Below the pieces are notes generated by a model. The model did no database searches, was not told the DNA's origin, and saw nothing but the letters and a program-made list of their open reading frames with translations. The position numbers were made by a program, and so were the translations under genes. Positions 8,361 to 16,993 of a stretch of 27,080 nt of DNA are shown here, in pieces. Numbering within the stretch: position 1 is the first letter of the stretch; each line of letters starts with the position of its first letter. The stretch is from CAXSEF01 sp964236535 (GTDB lineage Bacteria > Pseudomonadota > Alphaproteobacteria > Acetobacterales > Acetobacteraceae): positions 1 to 27,080 of the forward strand of contig CAXSEF010000040.1 in NCBI GenBank assembly GCA_964236535.1. The letters run 5' to 3'.

Positions 8361-10237
8361 AGGGGCAGGCTCAGGTGCTTCTGGGACAGCGTCCCATGGG
8401 GCCCCTGCGCTAGCACCGACAGCTGAGGAGGAGGCCCGCCGCTCTCCTTCCGAAGCTTGTGATATTCCGAGAGCAGCCGGCTCTTGAAGGCGAGCACGTC
8501 CTCGTTGCACTCCTTGGAGAAGCTGTTTGGGAGGGCGCCGCCGGCGACGCGCGTGAGAAATTCATACCGAACAAGGTGCAGTGGGAACTCCGTCCCCCGC
8601 CCGTTCCGACCCAACGACACCCTGAGCACTGGAAGGCCATCTCGGAACTCGACGTCGATGCTGTCGCCGTGGAGGGTCGCCTGCAACGGCACCTCGTAGA
8701 GGAAGATGTCGCTGATCGGAGCCGAGCTGAAATCTAGCCCGGTGCTAAGGTACAGTCGATCGAGATCGCCCACGAGCATGCCGGTCCAAATGCGGTTGAG
8801 CCCGCAGACCAGGGATTTGATGACGACCGGCTCAACCGACTGCCCGGCACGTCCAGGTGCGAGGACGCGACGTCGATAGCTGTCGGCCGATTGGAACACA
8901 GTGAGCCTCCAGGGGTCGAGGCGCGGATCGCCCTCATCCAGGCGGAAGAACAGGCGCCGCCGCTCGTTCGCCAGGCAGCCCACAAAGGCATCCGTCGTCG
9001 TACGGTCCTCCTCGGCATCGACGTAGCCACGGCGCAGCGCCTCGAAATACGGATTGTCGCCATAAAGTGGATCGTCCGCGAGCAGACGCTTGTGATCCTC
9101 CATGAAGGCCTCATCCTCGACACCGAAGATGAGTAGGTTGTCGAAGAGATTGGTTGTCTCCTGCCCGAGACGAAACGTTCCGAAATGACGGAAGACAAAA
9201 TACTGGTCCTGCTTCGCCGGCGAGAGGTTAGACCCGAACAGGTTGCCGTAGATCGCGGCTTCGTAGGCCCTTCCGGTGGACGACAGCGCGCGGATGTCGT
9301 CAGGCTGCATGAGGTGCTCGCCCGATCCTGCGTGGCCAAGCAGCGCGTTGACGAGGAGCAGTAGGATCTCGCGTATCGAGACGTGTAGGCCGTTCATGTC
9401 GCAGAGGTCCGCCAGCGCGAGCAAGCGTTCCCTGAACCTCGCGTCTGATATTATCCGATGGTTGCGCCACAGCGGCGACGTTTCAGAATAACAAGGGTCG
9501 TCCGCCTCGTCTTGGAAGCAAATCCATTCAGGCCGGGCCAGTAGGCACTCCAGAGCGTGCTCGAGTATCTCGGCAGTACGCATCCGGCTAAGATTGAAGA
9601 AGAGGAGGTCGTATCCAATTATCTCCTGGCGGTCGGCCGCGAGAAGATCCTCTATTACCAACGCGAATGCCTTCGCGGGACTATCCTCAGGCAGGCTATC
9701 CCAGGCCTGTACCAACTTGCCATCGTTGGCCGCAATGATAAAGAACTCGTCGCGCGGCTCCGCCACCGCCCTTGCGAAGCGCTCCATGAGGTCGAGCTTT
9801 TCAACGGGCCATGCCTCCCCCTTCGAAGGTGCGAAGCCACTAAACTCAAAGATGAAGTGAACGAGGCAGGGCCGGCCCGCAATCGTGACCTCGAGGTCCA
9901 AAATATCGTCGCGATTCTTGCCGGTGGCCCGGCGGTCATCGCCCCCCACCCGCTCCCAAACCTCGTTCAGAAGCGAGGTTTTCCCGTCTCCGGCCGTGCC
10001 CGTAAGGATGATGTTGGTCATGCGGCCGGCGTTCGGATCGAGCGCCTCTAGTAATTGCCTGAGCCTTGGGTGCTCGAAATGGAGTGGCGCCACGCCATAG
10101 TCGTCGGCGCGCTCCTGGATTGTCTCGGCGAACATGCTGCCCACGCGGTTTACCGGACCGTAGCCACGCAGGAACGAGATCCACGCGTCGCTGGGCTTGA
10201 GGGCGTCGCGCGGACGCTGCCGTTCAGAACGTCGCAT
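8357..10237 (-). CDS. sspF: SspF/DptF-like P-loop ATPase
   Basis: A 626-residue protein with an N-terminal P-loop: NIILTGTAGDGKTSLLNEVW, the Walker A lysine near residue 86. The GTAGDGKT variant is typical of DptF-type proteins. DptF/SspF is the ATPase partner of the phosphorothioate-linked restriction complex that attacks unmodified DNA. The coding frame could begin at a TTG at 10243, 4 bp past the sspD stop, but the ATG at 10237 has a GAG-type ribosome site about 8 bases upstream and is preferred. Its stop codon overlaps the sspG ATG. No membrane segments are seen. Restriction role is inferred from family and neighbours. Confidence 0.85.
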   Translation of the reverse strand: MRRSERQRPRDALKPSDAWISFLRGYGPVNRVGSMFAETIQERADDYGVAPLHFEHPRLRQLLEALDPNAGRMTNIILTGTAGDGKTSLLNEVWERVGGDDRRATGKNRDDILDLEVTIAGRPCLVHFIFEFSGFAPSKGEAWPVEKLDLMERFARAVAEPRDEFFIIAANDGKLVQAWDSLPEDSPAKAFALVIEDLLAADRQEIIGYDLLFFNLSRMRTAEILEHALECLLARPEWICFQDEADDPCYSETSPLWRNHRIISDARFRERLLALADLCDMNGLHVSIREILLLLVNALLGHAGSGEHLMQPDDIRALSSTGRAYEAAIYGNLFGSNLSPAKQDQYFVFRHFGTFRLGQETTNLFDNLLIFGVEDEAFMEDHKRLLADDPLYGDNPYFEALRRGYVDAEEDRTTTDAFVGCLANERRRLFFRLDEGDPRLDPWRLTVFQSADSYRRRVLAPGRAGQSVEPVVIKSLVCGLNRIWTGMLVGDLDRLYLSTGLDFSSAPISDIFLYEVPLQATLHGDSIDVEFRDGLPVLRVSLGRNGRGTEFPLHLVRYEFLTRVAGGALPNSFSKECNEDVLAFKSRLLSEYHKLRKESGGPPPQLSVLAQGPHGTLSQKHLSLPL

Positions 10238-10246
10238 GGGCAACGC

Positions 10247-11062
10247 TCACAACTGGCAGATCATGCAACTCTCGCTGACAGGCTCTGCGACCTCGAGCCC
10301 GCCGAGCACCGAGACGAGCGGCCGATTGCCGCGGCGCGTGCGCTTCGTCTCCTGCGAACGCTCCCAACGGCGCTCGATTTCGGCCATACGTTCCGGCTGC
10401 TCGATCTCAGCGAGCGGCTCGTCAGTCCAGAAGAAGACTTGACCATTCACCCGATTTGGCTTCTCGTAAACCTTCGCTTCCTCGTAGAGATGCGGATAGT
10501 GGCGCTTTAAGCGCACCCACTCGATCTTCTGCTGGTAGAAGCAGAAGAAGCATCCCGATCTGCTCCGCCCCCACGCTGTGTAGGGCGGAAGTCCAAGCCC
10601 GGCTTCCTCAAGGATGCGGACGACCCCGGCATAGTCGATGCCATCGTCCCTGAAGGGGAAAATCGCCTTCAGATTCGGCTTGTGGCTGATGTAGCCAATC
10701 CGATCCTCGTCGGCTCGAATGCCCACGTAGTTAATGCAGGGCTGGTCGCCGATGTACGCCTCGAACGGCTTTAGCTTCAGGTAGTCCGTGCACCACCTTC
10801 TTTTTCCGGATGGTAACATGCCGCCCTTCGACCGGAGGATGTCGTCGAAGCCCTCGCGCGTTGTCGTGCGGATGACACGCTGCCCGAGGTAGGCCTCGAG
10901 CCGCTCGATGTAATCGAGCGTATCCGGAAGCTCCTTGCCCGTGTCATGAAAGATGTATTCCATCTTTTCTACGCGATCCCGCATATACACAGCGAGCGCA
11001 GTACTATCCTTTCCCCCTGACAGACTAAGGATATGTCTCACTTTTGGAACTGTCGACGTCAT
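10247..11062 (-). CDS. sspD: SspD, PAPS-reductase/ATP-pyrophosphatase-like sulfur-transfer enzyme (DndC-like)
   Basis: A 271-residue adenine nucleotide alpha-hydrolase-fold protein. The PP-loop SLSGGKDSTALAVY spans residues 13-26, with SGGKDS at 15-20. Cysteines likely to hold an iron-sulfur cluster or take part in sulfur transfer are C91 (RRWCTDY), C109, C171 and C174 (SGCFFC), and C266 and C269 (CMIC at the C-terminus). It is shorter than typical DndC (around 500 residues), as expected for SspD. By analogy with DndC it would activate the DNA backbone phosphate with ATP for replacement of oxygen by sulfur from SspA. It starts 73 bp after sspC and ends 4 bp before the TTG option for sspF. Confidence 0.88.
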   Translation of the reverse strand: MTSTVPKVRHILSLSGGKDSTALAVYMRDRVEKMEYIFHDTGKELPDTLDYIERLEAYLGQRVIRTTTREGFDDILRSKGGMLPSGKRRWCTDYLKLKPFEAYIGDQPCINYVGIRADEDRIGYISHKPNLKAIFPFRDDGIDYAGVVRILEEAGLGLPPYTAWGRSRSGCFFCFYQQKIEWVRLKRHYPHLYEEAKVYEKPNRVNGQVFFWTDEPLAEIEQPERMAEIERRWERSQETKRTRRGNRPLVSVLGGLEVAEPVSESCMICQL

Positions 11063-11135
11063 TCCAACATTCGCCTTTGTTCCATTTCTCTGGTAACGCT
11101 CTTACCCGCACTGCAGGCATAATCGCGGTATAGGC

Positions 11136-14100
11136 CTAGTCCTCCGATAGACTCTCACCCATGATCACCCTTGCAGCGGCAAGGGTACCTACCCTCCCGT
11201 GCTTTGCCAGCATAGTTCGTATCCGCCCCTCGAGCGATGCGAGCAGCGCGCGGTCGCCGGAACCTAGCCTCAGCACCTCCTCGACCTCGCGACCGTCCGC
11301 CGCGGTGATGATGAGTCGGTAGGCTTCCTCGTCACCGGACAGCGCTTTCCTCGTACGCTCGTCATATCCCGCCGCCTCGACGCGGCGAAAGCGTTTCGCA
11401 AGTTGAGGGAGACGGTGCGCGAACTCGGCCTCGTCGACATCGGCCCACCGCTCGGCAGGCTTGCGCGCGACGGCACTCGCAAGGGACTCAATCCAAGCCG
11501 TATCGTCTAACACACTGTCAGTGAGCCTTAGGAGAAACGTCTTCAGCTCGGGTTCCTTGACGGCCGCAATCACCCGGGCTGCGCGCGCGGCGGCAGCGAC
11601 GCGTATCGAACGCGCATTCTCCTCATCTATCTCTAGCGCCATTGCAAGTGCTGACGTCAGCCTCGCCAGAAGAGATGAATAAGCATCGCGCAACTCGCAT
11701 ACTGAGGATTTCATGCGCTGCATGAAGTAGTCGACATCCGCCTCGTTCGGCTCCTTCCCGATTGAGATGGGATCGATGCCGCAGGCGCGAGGCAGATCCG
11801 TGAAGACCATTACCTTCGGATCGCGCGCCGACATTAGCGCCTCGCGCACCGCGACGGTCACGGCGGACATGCGCCGGGTCCGTCGGGCGTGGTCGGGCAG
11901 GCGCGCGAGGAAAGTCGTCAGCGGGCGAACGACGTCGAGCAGGTCGAGCTCGGATCGCAGCACTTCGACGCCAATAGTCGCCGCCAGCCGCGCGAACACC
12001 TGCGTCCGCACACCTTCGATTGCGCAGTACTGGAGCTCGAAGTGCTCGGGCTCTTTGGTGACGCGGTTGAACTCCGGCCCACCGACCTGATCGAGGTATG
12101 ATCCATCCTCGTATACGGCGGTGTGATGCCAGCGAGCCGCGAGGTAAATTGCCACAAACAGCGGTGCGAGGCCGTCGCGTATTCCGAAGCGGCCGCCGCG
12201 CAACAGCGCGACGACGTCCTCGTACCGCACCCGGGCGTCCCCGGCCGTGCGGAGCAGGTCGTCAATTGCGACGAGCGCCGGGCGGAGGCGCAGTGGATCT
12301 TGGCCCTCAGCCGGGAATTCGATTGACCAGACGCCGTCCCTCTCCGCGTGCACGCCGCCGGGCTTGAGGATGGATAGATACATCGCCCGCTCCGGCGGCG
12401 TGCCCGCGTCGGAGATGCCGAGATCGACGGTGTCGGCGCGCGTCGAAAGCGCCTCGAATAGCATGTAACGCGCTCTGGCGGCCGCCGTGCTTAGCGTCCG
12501 ACGGTTGATCAACTCGTTTCGCACGAGCGGCGACAAATCGAATTCCTTGTCGCAGATCTTCGAGAGATAGGAGACTACGGCCCGCCCGTTCTGAAGGTCC
12601 ACAGCGGCTCCATCGTGGAACCACTCGGTCCGGCCGCCTCCACTCCGAACATCAGTAAGAGAGGTCAAAGCCCTACCCAGAAGATCCTCGCTGATGGCGA
12701 GCTGGCGCGACATCTCCTCGCGCGCGACCCGATCGCCCGCAAGTTCCGTCACATTGTTCCGGACCCAGCGCCAAGCCTGCACATCATGAAGTAGGGGCGC
12801 CAGCTCGCCTACCGGGGCGGGCACCGCGACCATCACTGTGCCCGGAAGCGTGGGAACAAGTCGTGCGACGATCGCGAGCACCTTGCGATGCTCGCGCGCC
12901 GTCTCGCTGAGCGCTACGACTATGCGTCCATCCGGGGACTGCACCGCCAGCTCCGGCAGTCTGGTGGCAACCGCTTCCAGATCGGCTGCGGACGCATAGA
13001 CGCGCTCGAAATGCCGCAGCGCGCCGGTCTCCACGTAGTGGCGGCGCGCCACTAGCGGCTCCCTCGGGAGCAGCGGGGCAAGCGACGCGACGATGGCCGT
13101 GCTAGCGGTCGCCTCGTATCCGCGCCCGAACGCCTCTTCAAGATCGACGCTGGTGTTCGGCCACAGGCTGAGGCCGCCAATGGAGCCACGCCGGTACAGG
13201 ATCCTGGACTCGTCGCGCAGGCTCCGGATGGCGTTCTCGGCGTCCCGTCGGTGGGCGACCGACGCACCAGCCACGGCAAGCGCGACCGCCGCCTCGGATG
13301 CCGGAAGCGAAGGATCGTCCAGCAGGTTCAATAAGCCGACGGTCTTAAGGACGTCGAGCTCCATATCCGAAGTGAGGTGTGCGGACCGGATGACGCCATC
13401 GATCACCTGCCAACGGCTGGCGTGTACGCCATAGTCAATAAGGTTGACGAGATTCGCCGCCACGTAGTCGTAGAGGTCGTGGAGACGATAAGGTCGCGCC
13501 TTCTCCAAGGCGATGCCCGCATGGTCCATTAGTCCAAAGGGCTCGGCGGAGGACAGGAAGCTGAACAGAGATCTCTCGTTTTGACCGAACCTGCGGAGAA
13601 GACGGGCCAAAACAGGGAGCGTCAACGGATCCAAGGGGAGAAGCCCGCTAGCGAGATCGATCAGTGCGGCCCGTGGCGCACCCATCCCGTACCAGCCGAG
13701 CTTGAGCGCGGCGTCCATCGTAGCGCCGGTCGCGCGCGACAGCGCGAACGGCAGTGCCTCGCGATCGACCCCGAGAGCTGCGGCCACGAGCGTAGCGCTC
13801 TGCTCGAGCGGCGGCGCGAATACGATCTCCTCAAAGCGCCCGGCGACCTTTTCCCACTCGCGCCGGTCGCTGGACGAGAGGCTGGCGGCGTACGTCGCGA
13901 CCGCCTGGTGAAGGACAGCGAGCACGATCAGGGGCCGGCGCCCACTGCGGGCTGCAGCCTCCGCCAGTCGCTGAAGCAGGTAGACGTCCTCCGAGGCGGA
14001 CAACCGTACGACGTGTTCAAGATTTTTACCAAGCTCGTCGAGGATCAGAAGCAACCCGTCCGCGTGGCCGCCCGAGGTCAGCGCAGCTGACATCGCATCG

Positions 14101-14591
14101 ATCGCCTCAATTACGTCCGCGGGTTGAGGCGCCTCCACGTCGCGAAGCATCTGCTGAAGGGCACTTCCCTTTGGCAGCAGCTTTCTGACTTTTGCGACCG
14201 ACCGCAAGCTGCGCAGCACGCTACGGCCTATTGGCTCGCGTTCCCCCACTACGAGGATGGGCTCAAGCCTGACATCTGACCGCAGATCGGCAAGCTCTGC
14301 CGGAAGCGCGCCCTGATCGCCCGCGGCTAAACGCGAAAACGCAAGTGCCAGACTGGACTTGCCGGTTCCATAGTCGCCCGTCAGGCGCCAAGCTCGTGAA
14401 GCCGACCCCTCGCGCAGCCCCTCGGCGAGACGCTGCATCGTGGACCTGACGAACGGCGTGACCACGTAGTGTAGGCTGGAAATGGGATCGTCAAAATCTC
14501 GATCGAGTTGGACCGACCGCAGATGGCGTGGCTGTATCCTCAACAGGGTCGCGAAAGACGTGCCGGCGCCACGTTCAGCTAATTTATGCAC
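11136..14591 (-). CDS. sspC: SspC, large P-loop ATPase of the phosphorothioation module
   Basis: An ATP-binding protein of 1151 residues. The frame is open further upstream to 14684, but I place the start at GTG 14591 (VHKLAERG...), 8 bp inside the end of sspB, with an AAGGGGG ribosome site just ahead of it; the extra N-terminal residues would be antisense-like Arg-rich sequence. Walker A is RLTGDYGTGKSSLALAF (K78) and Walker B is LLLILDELGKN (D185, E186). The rest is long, helical and lacks motifs I can name. SspC is the ATPase of SspBCD, needed with the SspB nickase and SspD for single-stranded phosphorothioation. It sits directly behind the DUF4007 gene, the usual pairing. Confidence 0.85.
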   Translation of the reverse strand: MHKLAERGAGTSFATLLRIQPRHLRSVQLDRDFDDPISSLHYVVTPFVRSTMQRLAEGLREGSASRAWRLTGDYGTGKSSLALAFSRLAAGDQGALPAELADLRSDVRLEPILVVGEREPIGRSVLRSLRSVAKVRKLLPKGSALQQMLRDVEAPQPADVIEAIDAMSAALTSGGHADGLLLILDELGKNLEHVVRLSASEDVYLLQRLAEAAARSGRRPLIVLAVLHQAVATYAASLSSSDRREWEKVAGRFEEIVFAPPLEQSATLVAAALGVDREALPFALSRATGATMDAALKLGWYGMGAPRAALIDLASGLLPLDPLTLPVLARLLRRFGQNERSLFSFLSSAEPFGLMDHAGIALEKARPYRLHDLYDYVAANLVNLIDYGVHASRWQVIDGVIRSAHLTSDMELDVLKTVGLLNLLDDPSLPASEAAVALAVAGASVAHRRDAENAIRSLRDESRILYRRGSIGGLSLWPNTSVDLEEAFGRGYEATASTAIVASLAPLLPREPLVARRHYVETGALRHFERVYASAADLEAVATRLPELAVQSPDGRIVVALSETAREHRKVLAIVARLVPTLPGTVMVAVPAPVGELAPLLHDVQAWRWVRNNVTELAGDRVAREEMSRQLAISEDLLGRALTSLTDVRSGGGRTEWFHDGAAVDLQNGRAVVSYLSKICDKEFDLSPLVRNELINRRTLSTAAARARYMLFEALSTRADTVDLGISDAGTPPERAMYLSILKPGGVHAERDGVWSIEFPAEGQDPLRLRPALVAIDDLLRTAGDARVRYEDVVALLRGGRFGIRDGLAPLFVAIYLAARWHHTAVYEDGSYLDQVGGPEFNRVTKEPEHFELQYCAIEGVRTQVFARLAATIGVEVLRSELDLLDVVRPLTTFLARLPDHARRTRRMSAVTVAVREALMSARDPKVMVFTDLPRACGIDPISIGKEPNEADVDYFMQRMKSSVCELRDAYSSLLARLTSALAMALEIDEENARSIRVAAAARAARVIAAVKEPELKTFLLRLTDSVLDDTAWIESLASAVARKPAERWADVDEAEFAHRLPQLAKRFRRVEAAGYDERTRKALSGDEEAYRLIITAADGREVEEVLRLGSGDRALLASLEGRIRTMLAKHGRVGTLAAARVIMGESLSED

Positions 14592-15543
14592 GGCAAGCCC
14601 CCTTCTGGGCTGCGCCCGGCGGGCCCGCGTAGATTTCTGTAAGCAGCGAGAGCGGAGCGCGAAGGGCAGTCCGCTGAACCACATACTGATTCAGGCTCTC
14701 GCGCAGTGCGATGCCCGATTTCGGATGTGCGGACAGCGTGAGCAGCCGTTCCCGGACCTCATGCTCGGACAATCGGAACACCTGGCCTGGACTTGATTGG
14801 CCGAACGCGATCTCGCGAAGCGATGCAGTCTCCTCACCGGCATAGTGGCTGTCCCACCAGTCAGCGAGCGCATAGGCGAAGGTCGCATTGGCCAACGTGA
14901 GCTTGGGCCCGCGATCGAACGAGTAGACCGGCTCACGCCTTCCACTTTCCATATCGCGCTCTCCAGACGAACGCACCAGAGCGAGGGCCGTCATCGGGCT
15001 GTCGAGGCTCTCCTCTCCACGGCCTGACCTGCCGGGCAGGTAGCTGTGCAACCAGACGTCGAAGTGCTGGCGTGCTGAGATGGGGGACAGCCGACGGCCG
15101 GTTCGCTCCGCCTCCTTGAGGAAGCCGTCCACAATGATTGACGGACTAAAGGACGGCTCGGACCAACGGTCTATTAGGAGCTCCCAGGCGAAGAACCGCC
15201 CGGTCGTGCGCGTTGATATAGTCCAGTGCAACCACCAGAGGGTCTGCGTGTCCTCCAGGAAAGGGTCGTGCCCAGCCCGGCCAAAAATGGCCGCGCCGCT
15301 TGGCGTGAGCTGCCAAGCGTCCGCCCTGCGCTCGGCCACCCCGTATGCCTCGATCCAGCATCGAAGCGCCTCTACCATGTTCTTCCCGAGACCCAGCTCC
15401 ACCACGCCTACGATCGGATCAGTGAGGGGGTCGAGCCCAGCCTCGATCGCCGCCACTGCTTTGGGAAGCCACGCGATCCGCAGCGCAAACGACTGGTGTC
15501 CGCTGAATCGGTACTCCGGTGCGCTCGTCAGCACCTCGATCAT
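14584..15543 (-). CDS. sspB: SspB, DUF4007-type DNA nickase of the phosphorothioation module
   Basis: A 319-residue protein (from ATG 15543) that opens MIEVLTSAPEYRFSGHQSF and carries GHQSFALRIAWLPKA (15-29) and ELGLGKNMVEALRCW (49-63), the hallmarks of DUF4007 proteins found next to DndC-like genes. SspB is reported to nick DNA as part of single-strand phosphorothioation. Two starts are possible. ATG 15561 (325 residues) has AAAGG directly abutting it, which is too close. ATG 15543 has GGTGG at a better distance, so I prefer it with modest confidence. It is the first gene of the operon, behind a sigma70-like promoter, and its stop lies inside the sspC start region. Confidence 0.85.
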   Translation of the reverse strand: MIEVLTSAPEYRFSGHQSFALRIAWLPKAVAAIEAGLDPLTDPIVGVVELGLGKNMVEALRCWIEAYGVAERRADAWQLTPSGAAIFGRAGHDPFLEDTQTLWWLHWTISTRTTGRFFAWELLIDRWSEPSFSPSIIVDGFLKEAERTGRRLSPISARQHFDVWLHSYLPGRSGRGEESLDSPMTALALVRSSGERDMESGRREPVYSFDRGPKLTLANATFAYALADWWDSHYAGEETASLREIAFGQSSPGQVFRLSEHEVRERLLTLSAHPKSGIALRESLNQYVVQRTALRAPLSLLTEIYAGPPGAAQKGACRA

Positions 15544-15651
15544 TCGAACACCACCAATCATCCTTTGCGGTGCTCGACACGGTCGGGCCGCGTGTGAGCG
15601 CCTGGGCAACTCCGTCGTCGTGCTTAGGGTACGACTGGAACTACCACTCCC

Positions 15652-15680
15652 ATTCTACCGCGCAAACCACCAGCTGTCAC
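15652..15680 (-). promoter_or_regulatory. Putative sigma70-type promoter of the ssp operon
   Basis: On the minus strand, GTGACA (15680-15675) and TAGAAT (15657-15652) are separated by exactly 17 bases, each one mismatch from the sigma70 consensus. Transcription would begin near 15645 and leave a leader of about 85-100 bases before sspB. A small inverted repeat, CACCC-ggtca-GGGTG at 15678-15692, overlaps the -35 edge and could be a protein-binding site. This is a pattern match only. Confidence 0.55.
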
Positions 15681-15693
15681 CCGGTCAGGGTGG

Positions 15694-15959
15694 GCATGAA
15701 GTAGCGGAAAAGCGACGATCGCCTAGCCTGATCACGCCCACGAGCACGTGGTCGGGATGCTGGAGAAGCAGTCCTAAGAGTTATGATAGAGGAAAGGCAT
15801 GCTTATCACCGCTGGGGTCTTGAGCCGCCACGTCGATGGCTGTCTGCCCCGGCGTTCTGTCAACTCACCCGATCAGGACCGGAATCGAGCTCAGGCCGGC
15901 TTCTGCGTCGCCCGCCGGCCTCGATTTCGAAGTGATAATTGAGTTTTTATTTTCGAGCG
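15694..15959. other. Intergenic stretch with no convincing gene
   Basis: Between the ssp promoter and the broken SNAIEG gene I see no intact gene. Short open frames exist on both strands, but none has a clear ribosome site or recognisable protein. A plus-strand stretch near 15736-15780 reads DHAHEHVVGMLEKQS and then a stop, which looks like the tail of a lost gene, but I cannot name it. The composition is GC-rich and the strip probably consists of gene debris. Confidence 0.4.
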
Positions 15960-16217
15960 TTGCCGCACCCGAGCTGCACGCTAAGGCTTATGCCCGCGTG
16001 GACGACCAGGCGTTTGCCGAGCGGCGGCGCCGTTCGGAAAGCGGCCACCACAGCAACGCCATCGAGGGTATCCATCAACCCTGAGCTGACGTTCCTTTGC
16101 GGCATGTTCCCCGAGGAGCGCGTGCTCCCGAACGTGTCCGGTCCCTACGTGCAGCGATACATTTTTGGAACAGGTTGTCCCGGCAGACCCTGAACTGGCG
16201 CTGAGCGAGGCCGTCTA
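15960..16217 (+). pseudogene. Small SNAIEG-motif protein, broken by two frameshifts
   Basis: Three plus-strand frames join into one plausible protein. The first reads AAPELHAKAYARVDDQAFAE and SESGHHSNAIEGIHQ and stops at 16084. One base over, ELTFLCGMFPEERVLPNVSG and PYVQRYI follow. A second shift gives EQVVPADPELALSEAV and TAA at 16215-16217. Each piece looks protein-like only in its own frame, so two single-base insertions (near 16080 and near 16160) best explain it. The (S/T)xxxEG motif resembles the inhibitory motif of Fic proteins and their VbhA-type antitoxins, so a lost antitoxin is possible but unproven. The original start is not clear. Confidence 0.5.
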
Positions 16218-16264
16218 AGCAAGCTGAACGCGATCCACGCATTCCGGGAGGGAATGGTAGGACA

Positions 16265-16717
16265 ATGCGGCTGCACCTTCGGCAGCTTGCTGCCCATGCT
16301 GGCCACGAGCTGAACGACACCTGCCTGCCGGCAAAGCCATGGAACGATGCCTCAAACATCAGCTTCCACAAAGCAGACAACCAACCTCTGGCAGCCGTGA
16401 TCGCGCGGGGCCTGGGTCCGACAGAACGCTTCGTGCCTGCCGCATCTCGGGTGGCAGCAGCGCTCCCGCCAGATGCGCGCCTTGTCTATGCTGCAATGGC
16501 GGAGAAGGTGGACCGGCAGATGGTCAAGCTCACGCCCGCAGGCAAAGCCGAGATGCATCGGTTCGTCGCGGAAGAGCTGGTGCGGCGAGAGGCTGCGGGA
16601 GGACTGATCCTGCTCACTCCAGAGCAGCGAAGCTTGGCGGCCAATCCCGCGCCAGAGCCGGATGAGATCAAACGCTCCGGCCCGGCTCCGTCCAACGCCC
16701 CTCAAAGGCAGCGGTGA
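16265..16717 (+). CDS. Hypothetical protein, 150 residues
   Basis: I do not recognise this protein. It starts at ATG 16265 with GGGAGG about ten bases upstream and ends with a Pro/Arg/Gln-rich tail. Residues from about 35 onward (KADNQPLAAVIARGLGPTER, and later a Lys/Glu-rich helical stretch MAEKVDRQMVKLTPAGKAEM) look like a genuine soluble helical protein. No signal peptide, membrane segment or catalytic motif is apparent. A similarly long frame exists on the opposite strand, so coding is probable but not certain. It lies between a broken small gene and a tyrosine recombinase, in mobile DNA. Confidence 0.45.
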   Translation: MRLHLRQLAAHAGHELNDTCLPAKPWNDASNISFHKADNQPLAAVIARGLGPTERFVPAASRVAAALPPDARLVYAAMAEKVDRQMVKLTPAGKAEMHRFVAEELVRREAAGGLILLTPEQRSLAANPAPEPDEIKRSGPAPSNAPQRQR

Positions 16718-16729
16718 CATCACCGACAC

Positions 16730-16767
16730 TTATCCACAAAACGGTGGGTAAGTTCGTGGGTAAAGTC
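16730..16767. repeat. DnaA-box-like 9-mer followed by a 12-bp direct repeat
   Basis: TTATCCACA at 16730-16738 is a perfect consensus DnaA box. Five bases on, GTGGGTAAGTTC (16744-16755) is followed at once by GTGGGTAAAGTC (16756-16767), matching at 10 of 12 positions. A box beside tandem repeats resembles a small replicon origin, but one box and two imperfect units can occur by chance, and no replication initiator gene is present. Confidence 0.25.
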
Positions 16768-16938
16768 GGGACGATCTCATCGTTGCCGTCGGCGAGCAGC
16801 CCGGAGTGCGTCAGCCAGGACGCGCTGAAGGCGATCAGCTGGGGTGATCCGCGACGTTTGTCCGCCTGAAACAAGGCAACTAGGTCCTTTCTGCTCCTAA
16901 GTCACGGAAACATCTTCCATGATCCTACACTGCTCTGT

Positions 16939-16970
16939 CTCTGTCCGATAAACTGCATTCCCGGACAGAG
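16939..16970. repeat. 9-14-9 bp inverted repeat, candidate recombinase core or operator
   Basis: CTCTGTCCG (16939-16947) and its exact reverse complement CGGACAGAG (16962-16970) flank a 14-bp spacer. The 32-bp layout is close to that of a tyrosine recombinase core site, in which two inverted arms flank a strand-exchange spacer, and it ends only 23 bp before the recombinase start. It could instead be an operator or a hairpin in the leader. Confidence 0.45.
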
Positions 16971-16993
16971 TTGATGGTGGTAAACGAGGCACC

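Noticed and set aside
398..15609. Canonical Dnd (DndABCDE) system
   Set aside because: There is no DndB-, DndD- or DndE-like gene; the sulfur-transfer protein is short (271 residues), and a DUF4007 protein with a 1151-residue ATPase is present, which is the Ssp arrangement. No SspE (DUF262-type) gene is seen.
16352..16729. Minus-strand gene opposite the 150-residue hypothetical
   Set aside because: Ser/Arg/Cys-rich translation without a ribosome site. The plus-strand frame looks more protein-like, although neither is certain.
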